This document shows, in pieces, positions 25,667 to 33,597 of a stretch of 64,000 bases of DNA (position 1 is its first letter; each line of letters opens with the position of its first letter). This stretch comes from Kastovskya adunca ATA6-11-RM4 (GTDB lineage: Bacteria; Cyanobacteriota; Cyanobacteriia; Cyanobacteriales; Coleofasciculaceae). A model generated the notes under the pieces. It saw only the letters and a program-made list of their open reading frames with translations. It was not told the origin of the DNA and did no database searches. The stretch covers positions 124,001 through 188,000 of the forward strand of contig JAHHHJ010000001.1 of assembly GCA_019359445.1 (NCBI GenBank), written 5' to 3'. The position numbers and the translations under genes are program-made.

Positions 25667-25692
25667 GTAGGGGCATTGTGTCTTGCCCCTAC
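25667..25692. terminator. Palindromic hairpin between convergent genes
   Basis: GTAGGGGCA and TGCCCCTAC separated by 8 bases, between the metallophosphoesterase (plus) and ndhK (minus). A relative is at 55153. Confidence 0.5.
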
Positions 25693-25720
25693 CCATGATA
25701 GCGATGGAAAAGCATCAAAC

Positions 25721-26467
25721 TTAAACCTTCTCGCCAAGATTAACGGCTTCTTTTTCCGCAGATTGGAGAGTACCAGGAAGTGGCATTCCCGCTGCATCCA
25801 TTAATTCTTTGGGCGGTTGCTGACGAGAAGGTGAATTGATGTATATACCCGTATGACCTGATGTAGTTGGTTTCATATTATGGGTGGTGCTGTAGAAGCG
25901 ATGAGTTTGCTCAATTTTTCCCCGCTCCTGAATTGATTCATTGGCAATTTTTTTACGCAGCTTAATAATGGCATCTATGATCGCTTCTGGGCGAGGAGGA
26001 CAGCCGGGAATGTAAACATCGATGGGCAAAATTTTATCAGCCCCTCGAATAGCTGTATAAGAGTCAGCGCTGAACATGCCTCCCGTGATCATGCAGGCTC
26101 CCATCGCAATAACGTACTTTGGGCTAGGCATCTGTTCGTAAAGGCGAAGCGTCGGTTGAGCCATTTTCATGTTCAAAGTGCCTGCCAAGATGATTAAGTC
26201 GGCTTGGCGTGGGCTAGAACGAGGAATCAAGCCAAATCGGTCAAAGTCAAAGCGCGAACCAATCAGAGCGGCAAATTCAATAAAGCAGCAAGCGGTGCCG
26301 TACAGTAGGGGCCACAAGCTAGAGAGTCGTGCCCAATTGTAGAGATCGTCTACTGTGGTCAAGATGACGCTTTCGGAGAGCTGTTGAGTGATCTGAGATT
26401 GCTGCGCCGGATTCAATATCTGTTGCGGATCAAATTGTTGATTTTGAGCAATTGATTCTGAATTCAT
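25721..26467 (-). CDS. ndhK: NDH-1 subunit NdhK (NuoB-type), stand-alone copy
   Basis: 248 residues. NdhK holds the last iron-sulfur cluster (N2) of the photosynthetic NDH-1 complex. The four cluster cysteines are present: Cys60-Cys61 in [10 protein letters not shown], Cys125 in MGACMITGG and Cys156 in IPGCPPRPE. Conserved text such as [20 protein letters not shown] and [11 protein letters not shown] is intact. ndhK normally sits between ndhC and ndhJ. Here it is alone, with a Gln-rich N-terminal extension of about 35 residues and a long C-terminal tail, so it may be a second, specialised ndhK. Whether another copy exists elsewhere in the genome cannot be seen. Confidence 0.92.
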   Translation of the reverse strand: MNSESIAQNQQFDPQQILNPAQQSQITQQLSESVILTTVDDLYNWARLSSLWPLLYGTACCFIEFAALIGSRFDFDRFGLIPRSSPRQADLIILAGTLNMKMAQPTLRLYEQMPSPKYVIAMGACMITGGMFSADSYTAIRGADKILPIDVYIPGCPPRPEAIIDAIIKLRKKIANESIQERGKIEQTHRFYSTTHNMKPTTSGHTGIYINSPSRQQPPKELMDAAGMPLPGTLQSAEKEAVNLGEKV

Positions 26468-27021
26468 TAGTAGGTTCTTGCTTAATTTGCTAATTTTGAT
26501 TGATACAACTTACCTCCTATGGCTTAACTCCTCTTCTTACTTGAGGAAGGGATTGTTGTAACGTGCTTTGTAATTGTGAATACACTCGATTTGACAGCAG
26601 CCTGCTTTCACTCTGGGAGTAGCTGAAATAACAGGCGATCGCTTCCACAAAACCAATGCAAGAATGCAGTTAATTAGATATATTTACAATCTCAATTTTT
26701 ATAAGAATATCTATTTTAAGAGCGACGAATGAGTAGGATATGTAAATAATTAAAGATTTTCATTCAGGGTTAAATCCTTCAAAATAGAGCTTAATTCCTG
26801 AATATAAGCCAATTTGAGATTTTACACTGAACACACCTGACTTAATTCTCGCCTACTTACTGAGTTCACTTAGGGGATTGGCGAACATTGCACATCTAGA
26901 TTTCTAGCTCCTAATATGCAAAACCAGTCCAATCGATAGAGGTAGGCACCTGACAAAATAAATACCATAAGAATTAGCATTTATTTAAATGTAAACGTAA
27001 TAACTTAAGGAGATTATAAGT
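26468..27021. other. Intergenic region with degraded repeat
   Basis: About 550 bases between divergent genes. Near 26730-26870 it has a degraded copy of the AGTAGGAYATGTAAATA repeat and ATTCTCGCCTACTTA. No frame is supported. AAGGAG is at 27008-27013, the ribosome site of the following gene. Confidence 0.4.
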
Positions 27022-27591
27022 ATGGCTCAAGAACTCAATGGTAAAAAAGTCGCCATCTTAGTAGCAAGCGGTTTTGAACAGGTCGAGATGACCAAACCCA
27101 GGCAGGCACTTAACGATGCTAATGCTCAAACTCACCTGATTTCGCCCGAAAGCGACAAAGTGCAGGGATGGAATCACTACGACAAGGGGGATGAATTTCC
27201 CGTTGACGTAGAGCTAGATCAGGCGAGTCCTGATGACTACGATGCCCTCCTCTTACCAGGTGGCACCGTGAACCCGGATCAACTGCGTATCAACAAAAAG
27301 GCAGTGCAGTTCGTTAAATCATTCTTTGAGGCGGGTAAGCCCGTCGCAGCTATCTGTCACGGTCTGTGGACACTGGTGGAAGCAGATGTGGTCAAGGGGC
27401 GTACGGTTACATCTTGGCCTTCCCTCTCTACTGACTTGAGAAACGCTGGAGCAAACTGGGTTGACCAGGAAGTGGTTGTAGATAGCGGTTTGGTTACCAG
27501 CCGCAACCCGAATGACCTTCCTGCTTTTAACAGCAAGATGATTGAAGAATTTGCTGAGGGCAAACATGCAGAGCAACGTAAGTCTGCGTAA
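27022..27591 (+). CDS. DJ-1/PfpI-family protein (type 1 glutamine-amidotransferase fold)
   Basis: 189 residues. The fold is that of PfpI/YhbO/DJ-1: KVAILVASGFEQVEMTKPRQ, DALLLPGGTVNPDQL, and the nucleophile elbow PVAAICHGLWTLVEAD with the catalytic Cys and the following His. Members act as deglycases, chaperones or oxidative-stress proteins, and claims of protease activity are disputed. AGGAG stands about 9 bases upstream. It is bounded by a terminator at 27616, so it is probably a single-gene transcript. Confidence 0.9.
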   Translation: MAQELNGKKVAILVASGFEQVEMTKPRQALNDANAQTHLISPESDKVQGWNHYDKGDEFPVDVELDQASPDDYDALLLPGGTVNPDQLRINKKAVQFVKSFFEAGKPVAAICHGLWTLVEADVVKGRTVTSWPSLSTDLRNAGANWVDQEVVVDSGLVTSRNPNDLPAFNSKMIEEFAEGKHAEQRKSA

Positions 27592-27615
27592 GCAATTTTG
27601 AAAATCTCCTCATAA

Positions 27616-27635
27616 TCCCGTGACGGGGCTTTTTC
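27616..27635 (+). terminator. Rho-independent terminator of the PfpI gene
   Basis: CCCGT-GA-CGGGG hairpin followed by five T, 25 bases after the stop codon. Confidence 0.75.
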
Positions 27636-27692
27636 TAACACTTCTAGAAGTAAGCCAATCCCGGTAGTTGAGGAGCCAGATTTGGTTGATAC

Positions 27693-27825
27693 TAGACCTC
27701 TTGCAAAAATGTACCAGACCCCTCCCCAACCCTCCCCTTACTAAGGGGAGGGGGCAAGATTTCAAGTCTTTCCCCTTACTAAGGGGGGATTAAGGGGGGT
27801 CTATTCGACTTATGCAAGAGGTTTA
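27693..27825. mobile_element. MITE-like palindromic element, copy 2
   Basis: 133 bases with ends TAGACCTCTTGCA and TGCAAGAGGTTTA. Interior nearly identical to copy 1 at 21261, including CCCTCCCCTTACTAAGGGG. Confidence 0.8.
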
Positions 27826-27934
27826 CTCTCCGGCAGAAATGCGCGGAGAGTGTCAATACTAATAGCTAATTGCGCCCTTAAAGACAATTAGCCATTAACA
27901 ATTAGCAGCAATTAGCATAAATTCCTATACTTCT

Positions 27935-28417
27935 CTATCCACCGTACTGCCAGCCAGTATCTTCAAGTAAAATCTGTTCGCCCTCTCGGTGGACACCAGA
28001 GCCGATCACTTCCCCAACAAAGACACTGTGGTCGCCTTCTGCGATTTCCCCAACCACTTTGCACTCAATGTAGCCCAGAGAATCAGCAATAATCGGGCAT
28101 CCCGTTGCTTCTCCGGCATAAAACTCCACATCCTCAAAGCGATTACCAACCCGCTTTAGCGGCTGGAAGAACCTCTGAGCGAGGTCTTTTTGTCCTTTGT
28201 CCAAGAAGCTAACAGCAAAGAATCCACTGTTTTTGATCATCTCGTAGGACTTGTTGGACGTGTTAACGCAGTTGACAACGAGTGGCGGCTTAAATGAAGC
28301 CTGCATCAACCAGCTAATGGTAAAGCCGTTGACTTCCTCGCCGTCTTTTACGCCACAGATGTAGATTCCATGAGGAATTTTCCGGAGCATTGTCTTTTTT
28401 GCTTGTTCGTCTAGCAA
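27935..28417 (-). CDS. Flavin reductase-like FMN-binding protein
   Basis: 160 residues of the flavin reductase-like family (PF01613), which use NAD(P)H to reduce FMN for monooxygenases or other partners. The family pattern is visible: IPHGIYICGVKDGEEVNGFT, ASFKPPLVVNCVNTSNKSYE, SGFFAVSFLD and the late EGDHSVFVGEVIGSG with the His-Ser often near FMN. It is about 160 residues, the normal length for the single-domain type. No partner monooxygenase is adjacent. In some cyanobacteria this domain is fused to diflavin flavoproteins, but here it is alone. Confidence 0.85.
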   Translation of the reverse strand: MLDEQAKKTMLRKIPHGIYICGVKDGEEVNGFTISWLMQASFKPPLVVNCVNTSNKSYEMIKNSGFFAVSFLDKGQKDLAQRFFQPLKRVGNRFEDVEFYAGEATGCPIIADSLGYIECKVVGEIAEGDHSVFVGEVIGSGVHREGEQILLEDTGWQYGG

Positions 28418-28626
28418 GGGTTTTTCTACCTCCCAATCGCTTACACCGCATCAGTTTACCAATCTGTCTGAGCCAGCGGAATTCCCCCTATGAAGGATTA
28501 GGCGTTTGGAGTAGGTGAGGGTAGGCTGATGAGGGTTTTGGTTGAAAACGGTTTTTAAGGCGTTGCAGCATTCCTTTGGGCTGGACGTTGTCTTTAAAGT
28601 GATTTGATAGAGCGATCGCACTCTTG

Positions 28627-29439
28627 TTAAGGACGAGTGGGACGAAACAGGTGAGAATGTTCGGGATGGTAGAGGCGAGAACGGGCTTTGCCTGCGGCTT
28701 TTAGAGCTGGGCTAATAATGTAAAGTGTTGTCCGCTCTAGGTTTTCGGCTTTTGTTAGGCTTGCCATCTGTTCCAGAGGAACTACCCACATTTTTTCGTC
28801 TGACCAACCAACGCGGAAGCAAACGGCAACTGGGGTATCTGCGGGGTAGTGTTGCATCAGCTTCGCTTGTGCCTCTTCGACATGACGAGCGGCGAGGTAA
28901 AGACAAAGACTAGCTTGATGAGCCGAGAGGGATGCCAGTTCTTCCGCTTCCGGTACGGCGGAAGCGCGACCGCTGATGCGGGTGAGGATGATGGTTTGCA
29001 CCAACCCCGGCACAGTTAACTCCACACCCAGCTTGGCGGCGGCGGCTTGGAAGGCACTGATACCGGGAATCACTTCAAAGGGAATCTCTGCTTCTGCCAG
29101 GACTTGCATTTGCTCGTGGATGGCGCTGTAGAGGCTGAGGTCGCCGGAGTGGAGACGGACGACTGATTTATGCGATCGCACGCGCTCGATCATGAGCGGC
29201 AAAATCTCCTCTAGGGTTTTACTCCCCGTTCGCACCAATTCCGCTTCCGCACGTACCCCCTGCAAAATTTGCTTGGGAACTAAGGAATCAGCAAAAACAA
29301 TCACATCCGCACTTTGAAGAACTTTTTGCGCCTTAACCGTCAATAACTCCGGGTCGCCTGGCCCCGCGCCCACAATATAAACGGCAGGTGACAGGGGAGG
29401 AAGGGCTTGAACCTGGGAGGGATCGATGAAAATAGACAT
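28627..29439 (-). CDS. cobM: Precorrin-4 C11-methyltransferase
   Basis: 270 residues. CobM methylates carbon 11 of precorrin-4 with S-adenosylmethionine in cobalamin (B12) synthesis; a cytosolic enzyme. Signatures of the SAM tetrapyrrole methyltransferase fold are AVYIVGAGPGDPELLTVKAQ, VVRLHSGDLSLYSAIHEQM and the later PEAEELASLSAHQASLCLYL with a C-terminal RVGWSDEKMWVVPL. Length is normal for the family. No other cob gene is within the window and no cobalamin riboswitch was recognised upstream. Confidence 0.92.
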   Translation of the reverse strand: MSIFIDPSQVQALPPLSPAVYIVGAGPGDPELLTVKAQKVLQSADVIVFADSLVPKQILQGVRAEAELVRTGSKTLEEILPLMIERVRSHKSVVRLHSGDLSLYSAIHEQMQVLAEAEIPFEVIPGISAFQAAAAKLGVELTVPGLVQTIILTRISGRASAVPEAEELASLSAHQASLCLYLAARHVEEAQAKLMQHYPADTPVAVCFRVGWSDEKMWVVPLEQMASLTKAENLERTTLYIISPALKAAGKARSRLYHPEHSHLFRPTRP

Positions 29440-29543
29440 TATTTACAATCTGGTTTTGCCGAAAAATTTTGTGACTGCTCAAATCCTTCCGGATTAGGCT
29501 CGCTTACTTGGGGAATAAAGAAGTGGTAGATGCACCCTGGTTT

Positions 29544-29577
29544 AGCTCTGGAGTTTAGGCTCTAGAGCTTTTTTTTT
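29544..29577 (+). terminator. Strong plus-strand terminator without a plus-strand gene
   Basis: AGCTCTGGAG and CTCTAGAGCT pair (one mismatch) over TTTAGG and run into nine T. The two flanking genes are on the minus strand, so it would end an unannotated plus-strand transcript. Confidence 0.7.
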
Positions 29578-29622
29578 GCTGCGTTGTTTGGTTTCAGTTG
29601 AGATTAGTCCTGAGTCGGTGAG

Positions 29623-29694
29623 TGGGGAGCAGGGGAGCAGGGGAGCGGGGGAGCAGGGGAGCGGGGGAGCAGAGGAGCAGGGGAGCAGGGGAGA
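29623..29694. repeat. Minisatellite (GAGCAGGGG)
   Basis: About eight copies of a 9-base unit GAGCAGGGG/GAGCGGGGG, just after TGAGTCGGTGAGT. The reverse complement of this unit recurs at 57595. Confidence 0.85.
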
Positions 29695-29734
29695 GAAAAA
29701 TTGACAACGATTAGCCATTATTCCAATCGCCTAT

Positions 29735-29782
29735 TTCATACTTCACCCTTCATACTTCATACTTCATACTTCATACTTCATC
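29735..29782. repeat. Minisatellite (CTTCATACTTCACCC)
   Basis: Short array of CTTCATA and CTTCACCC units touching the 3' end of lgt. The complement of the array at 57403. Confidence 0.8.
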
Positions 29783-30665
29783 CCTCCTCCCGCTGCTCCC
29801 TACCCGGATGAACAACATCTGGTAAGGGACGCTTGAGAATATAAAGCCACGTTAAGCCGAGTAAACCGATGGCGATCGCGCCCAAACTAACTAGTTGAGC
29901 GATCCGCAAAGGGCCCAGCATTAAACTATCAGTACGCAATCCCTCAATCCAAACGCGACCTGCACTGTAACCCACCAAATAAACCAAAGCCAGCGTTCCC
30001 ACCTTCAGGCGCGACTTTCCTTGCACATCGCGGAAAAACAGCGTCATCAGGATGCCAAACACCAGCAAATTCCACAGAGATTCATACAAGAACGTGGGGT
30101 GATAATACTCCACATTCAAAAATCCAGGGGGACGGCGTCCAGGGGGAATATAGAGTTTCCAGGGCAAATTGGTAGGACTTCCAAAGGCTTCAGAATTAAA
30201 GAAGTTTCCCCAACGCCCGATCGCCTGTCCCAAAATCAGGGACGGTACAACCAAGTCAGCTAATTGCCAAAAGGAAACTTTCTGAATTCGGGCAAAAATC
30301 AGCGCCGCTGCAATGCCACCTAAGATAGCACCATGAATGGCAATACCCCCCTTCCAAATGGCGATGATGTCCTCAGGACGTTGGGAGTAATCTTGCCACT
30401 CAAACAGGACATAGTAAAGCCGTGCGGCGGGAATTGCCGCCAGTACCAGCCAAATTGCTAAGTCGGCTACTATGTCAGGATTGACACCACGGCGTTTTGC
30501 CAGATATTGGGAAAGACTGACGCCGATTAATACCGCTGAAGCAATTAACAAACCATACCAGCGGATGGCGACCGGGCCAAATTCAACGATAATGGGCCCT
30601 GGAGAAGTAAATTCAAATGCCAGGGGAAAAATGGGCATTCCCAGCAACATAGAAAGATGTGTCAT
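29778..30665 (-). CDS. lgt: Prolipoprotein diacylglyceryl transferase
   Basis: 295 residues. Lgt adds diacylglycerol from phosphatidylglycerol to the lipobox cysteine of prolipoproteins in the plasma membrane. It is a polytopic membrane protein with the family signature [36 protein letters not shown] near the N-terminus, and the [12 protein letters not shown] motif. Its potential substrates here include the DUF3153 and DUF3370 lipoproteins. The C-terminus ([10 protein letters not shown]) ends inside the minisatellite at 29735, which may have altered the last residues. Confidence 0.95.
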   Translation of the reverse strand: MTHLSMLLGMPIFPLAFEFTSPGPIIVEFGPVAIRWYGLLIASAVLIGVSLSQYLAKRRGVNPDIVADLAIWLVLAAIPAARLYYVLFEWQDYSQRPEDIIAIWKGGIAIHGAILGGIAAALIFARIQKVSFWQLADLVVPSLILGQAIGRWGNFFNSEAFGSPTNLPWKLYIPPGRRPPGFLNVEYYHPTFLYESLWNLLVFGILMTLFFRDVQGKSRLKVGTLALVYLVGYSAGRVWIEGLRTDSLMLGPLRIAQLVSLGAIAIGLLGLTWLYILKRPLPDVVHPGREQREEG

Positions 30666-30746
30666 ACCAGCAACAGAGGCAGAAAAATTCTCACCCCTTA
30701 CATTTCGCTACACGATTGATTGTATGTTGCCTTTGGGAATTAGGAG

Positions 30747-32489
30747 CTACTTTCTCTGTTGCAGTTGTTGACCCGCCTTCAGCAACCTTGTCAATTCTGC
30801 CGCTGGTTTGGGCGGGCTAAACAGATAGCCTTGTATCGCATCACACTGATGCTGATAGAGAAACTCCAGTTCTGACTCCGTCTCTACCCCTTCAGCTAGC
30901 ACCTTCAAGTTGAGACGGTGTGCCATCTCAATAATGGCAGTTGTAATGGCTATATTGCCTGGGTTGTTAGTGATATTACGAACAAAAGATTGATCGATTT
31001 TTAAGGTGTGAAAGGAGAACTTTTGTAGGTAACTCAAAGAAGAATAGCCAATTCCAAAATCATCAATCGCAATTTGAATACCCACAGCATTTAATTCATT
31101 GAGGGTTTTGTTAGCTGCTTCCACATCTGCGATGAGAATACTTTCTGTAAGTTCCAAGTTTAACAAGCTTGGTTCAAGACCTGTTTCTATTAAAACTCGG
31201 ACTATTTTTTTAGTTAGATCAGGCTGGCTAAACTGACGAGCAGACAGATTTACTGCAACTTGTAGTGGCACAGAATGAGCCGCTTGCCAAGCTTTCGCTT
31301 GAGCGCAGGCTGTCTGCAATACCCATTCTCCTAGGGGAATGATTAAACCCGTTTCTTCTGCTAAGGGAATAAATTCTGCTGGAGAAATCAAGCCTCGTTC
31401 TGGGTGCTGCCAACGCACGAGAGCTTCTGTGCTGAAAATTTGTCCCGTTTTGAGGTCTACTTGGGGCTGGTAAAAAAGAAGAAATTCTTCCCGTTCTAGC
31501 GCATGGTACAAGTCAGCTGCTAGGGTAAAACGGTTATCAAAATCAGCGGTCATTTCTGTCGTGTAGAATTCATAACCGTTCCCCTCTCCTTGCTTGGTGT
31601 GCCTCATTGCTACCTCAGCTTGACTAATTAAGTTGTCTAGGTTGCTGAAGGCGGCTAGAGAGAAGGCAATGCCAATGCTGCTGGTGATGAAGACTTCGCG
31701 ATCGCTTAAAAGCAAGGGTTGAGATAAAACATCTAAAATTGTTTGAGCGACATTGGCGGCGTCTTGTTTACAAGAAATTGGCTTGAGAAGGATAGCGAAT
31801 TGAGCCATGTCTAATCGAGCCACCGTATCGATGTCATCTTCAACAGGTTTGATTTGGTTGACTAACCGTTGAGAAACTGCTTTAAGTAATACCTCAGTGT
31901 CTGTATGCCCTAAGCTACTAGTCAATGAGATGAATTGATCTAAGCTAATCAGCAGAACAGCAACCTGTTGTTTTTGGGAATCTGCTTGAGTTTTTACCTG
32001 ATTAAATCGCTCCCGCAGTAGTCGTTGATTGGGTAAGTTTGTCAAACTGTCGTAATAGGTTAGATGCTCTAACTTAGCTCCCAAGTTCTTAATTTGGTTG
32101 GTGTAATGCAGGACAACCGCCGCTTTTTTTTCTAGACGAGTCGCGATCGCCCGACGCAGTTCAGCCAGGGTAAAGGGTTTAGTTAAATAATCGTCTGCTC
32201 CCAATGTCATCCCTTGGCGCAAGTCTGAGTTCTCTGCTTTGGCGGTCAAAAAAATCAAGGGAATAGTAGCAGTGATTGCATCTTGACGCAGTTCTTTTAG
32301 TACACCATAACCATCCAACTCCGGCATCATCACATCACAAATGATTAGATCCGGGACTTGTGCTTTAGCCAAGGTGACGCCAATGCGACCGTTTGGGGCA
32401 ACAATAGTTTCAAAATCCTCAAGCTCCAAGATTTCTTGAATATTATCTCGAACTTCTGCCTCGTCCTCGATCACTAAAATCTTTGTCAT
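30747..32489 (-). CDS. Response regulator with degenerate GGDEF and intact EAL domain
   Basis: 580 residues. A REC domain (residues 1-125; phospho-acceptor Asp52 in LIICDVMMPELDGYG) leads to a GGDEF-like domain (about 145-310), in which the signature reads RLDMAQFAIL instead of RxGGDEF, so cyclase activity is unlikely. The EAL domain (about 330-575) is complete: FSTEALVRWQHPERGL, NLELTESILI, AIDDFGIGYSSL, LKIDQSFV and VLAEGVETESEL. It should therefore degrade cyclic di-GMP, perhaps controlled by phosphorylation of REC and by nucleotide binding at the dead GGDEF site. The partner kinase may be the one at 33598. Confidence 0.9.
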   Translation of the reverse strand: MTKILVIEDEAEVRDNIQEILELEDFETIVAPNGRIGVTLAKAQVPDLIICDVMMPELDGYGVLKELRQDAITATIPLIFLTAKAENSDLRQGMTLGADDYLTKPFTLAELRRAIATRLEKKAAVVLHYTNQIKNLGAKLEHLTYYDSLTNLPNQRLLRERFNQVKTQADSQKQQVAVLLISLDQFISLTSSLGHTDTEVLLKAVSQRLVNQIKPVEDDIDTVARLDMAQFAILLKPISCKQDAANVAQTILDVLSQPLLLSDREVFITSSIGIAFSLAAFSNLDNLISQAEVAMRHTKQGEGNGYEFYTTEMTADFDNRFTLAADLYHALEREEFLLFYQPQVDLKTGQIFSTEALVRWQHPERGLISPAEFIPLAEETGLIIPLGEWVLQTACAQAKAWQAAHSVPLQVAVNLSARQFSQPDLTKKIVRVLIETGLEPSLLNLELTESILIADVEAANKTLNELNAVGIQIAIDDFGIGYSSLSYLQKFSFHTLKIDQSFVRNITNNPGNIAITTAIIEMAHRLNLKVLAEGVETESELEFLYQHQCDAIQGYLFSPPKPAAELTRLLKAGQQLQQRK

Positions 32490-32859
32490 TAGATTAAACT
32501 TTTTGTAAATCTTGTAAAAGATTGGATAAATCCTTAATAATCTTCATTCTTACCCCCGACCATAAAAAAAATCTATCAGCAGAAATCAGGAAAACTTCTT
32601 AAAAGTTACCGCATAAAATAAATACGCTTGTCTTTACTGATACCACCTTGTAATTTTCTAGGACTGCTCACCGGGCTACCCTGTCTTTCCAGTATGCAAA
32701 CCTATAATAATTTGCGGCTACACAGATAAAAATTAAGTTTTAAATAAGTAGGCGAGAATAAATTTAAACATTGTGCTGTAACGGAAGATGTTTCAAATTA
32801 GTTTGTATTGCGGGCAAAAACATTGAATGCGAACCTTTAAGTATTTGCTTTGTCCTAAT
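32490..32859. other. Intergenic region
   Basis: About 370 AT-rich bases between two response regulator genes. It includes AAGTAGGCGAGAATAAATTTA, a match to a motif in other spacers. No gene or clear promoter. Confidence 0.35.
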
Positions 32860-33579
32860 TTAATTACCCTTTTTCCTCTGTTTATCTTCACTAAGCAGCT
32901 TAAACTGATAAAGAACCTTTGCCTTTTCGGGACTGAGAAGTTCCTGTAGATTAGAGACTTCATTTAATAAAGCAATTTCACGAGCACATTCGTTTTGCAA
33001 AATATTGATATAGCGATCGCGCTCGGCGGGTGAGGTAGAATTTTTTAGCAGATAAATTGCCATATTGATATTAGAGACAGGATCGCGCAAGTCCTGAGAA
33101 AGCTTTTTTAGTAAATTTTCTTTGATATGAGCTATTTTCTGGCTTTCTTGTATTTTTCGCTGCAACTTCTCAACTCGATGCCGCTCCTGAGAATAGTGCT
33201 GCATCACATTAGTTTGTTTTTCTAGTCGAGCGGCGATCGCTCTGAGTAGTTCAGATGGCGTAAAGGGTTTAGTTAAATAATCATCAGCGCCCAGTTCCAT
33301 ACCCTGTCGCAACTCAGAGCGGTCAGCTTTTGCCGTCAAGAAAATCAAAGGGATACTGTTAGTAGTAGCATTTTGGCGGAGTGCTGCCAAAAGTCCATAG
33401 CCATCTAGTCGAGGCATCATAACATCGCAGATAATTAAATCGGGAATTTCTGCTTTCGCTAACTGTAAACCCAGGAAACCATCGGCGGCGGTAATGGTAG
33501 CAAAGTCTTCTAGCTCCAAAATTTCCTGAATGTTCTCTCGGACTAAAGCGTCATCTTCAATTACTAAAATTTTTACCAT
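32860..33579 (-). CDS. Response regulator with a His-less DHp-like tail
   Basis: 239 residues. REC occupies 1-122 with Asp52 (PDLIICDVMMPRLDGYG) and the conserved Thr/Lys of the family (FLTAKADRSE, DDYLTKPF). Residues about 130-230 form a coiled coil like a histidine-kinase dimer domain, but the H-box reads LSQDLRDPVSNINMA: Gln stands where the phospho-His would be, and no ATPase domain follows. It could be a non-catalytic dimerisation or partner-binding segment. It lies 18 bases behind the kinase gene, so both are probably one transcript and this is a likely target of that kinase. Confidence 0.85.
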   Translation of the reverse strand: MVKILVIEDDALVRENIQEILELEDFATITAADGFLGLQLAKAEIPDLIICDVMMPRLDGYGLLAALRQNATTNSIPLIFLTAKADRSELRQGMELGADDYLTKPFTPSELLRAIAARLEKQTNVMQHYSQERHRVEKLQRKIQESQKIAHIKENLLKKLSQDLRDPVSNINMAIYLLKNSTSPAERDRYINILQNECAREIALLNEVSNLQELLSPEKAKVLYQFKLLSEDKQRKKGN

Positions 33580-33597
33580 CTGTTTATCAACTGTTGT

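Noticed and set aside
29440-29777. Cobalamin riboswitch near cobM
   Set aside because: No recognisable B12-box or the conserved core; the only clear structure is a plus-strand terminator.
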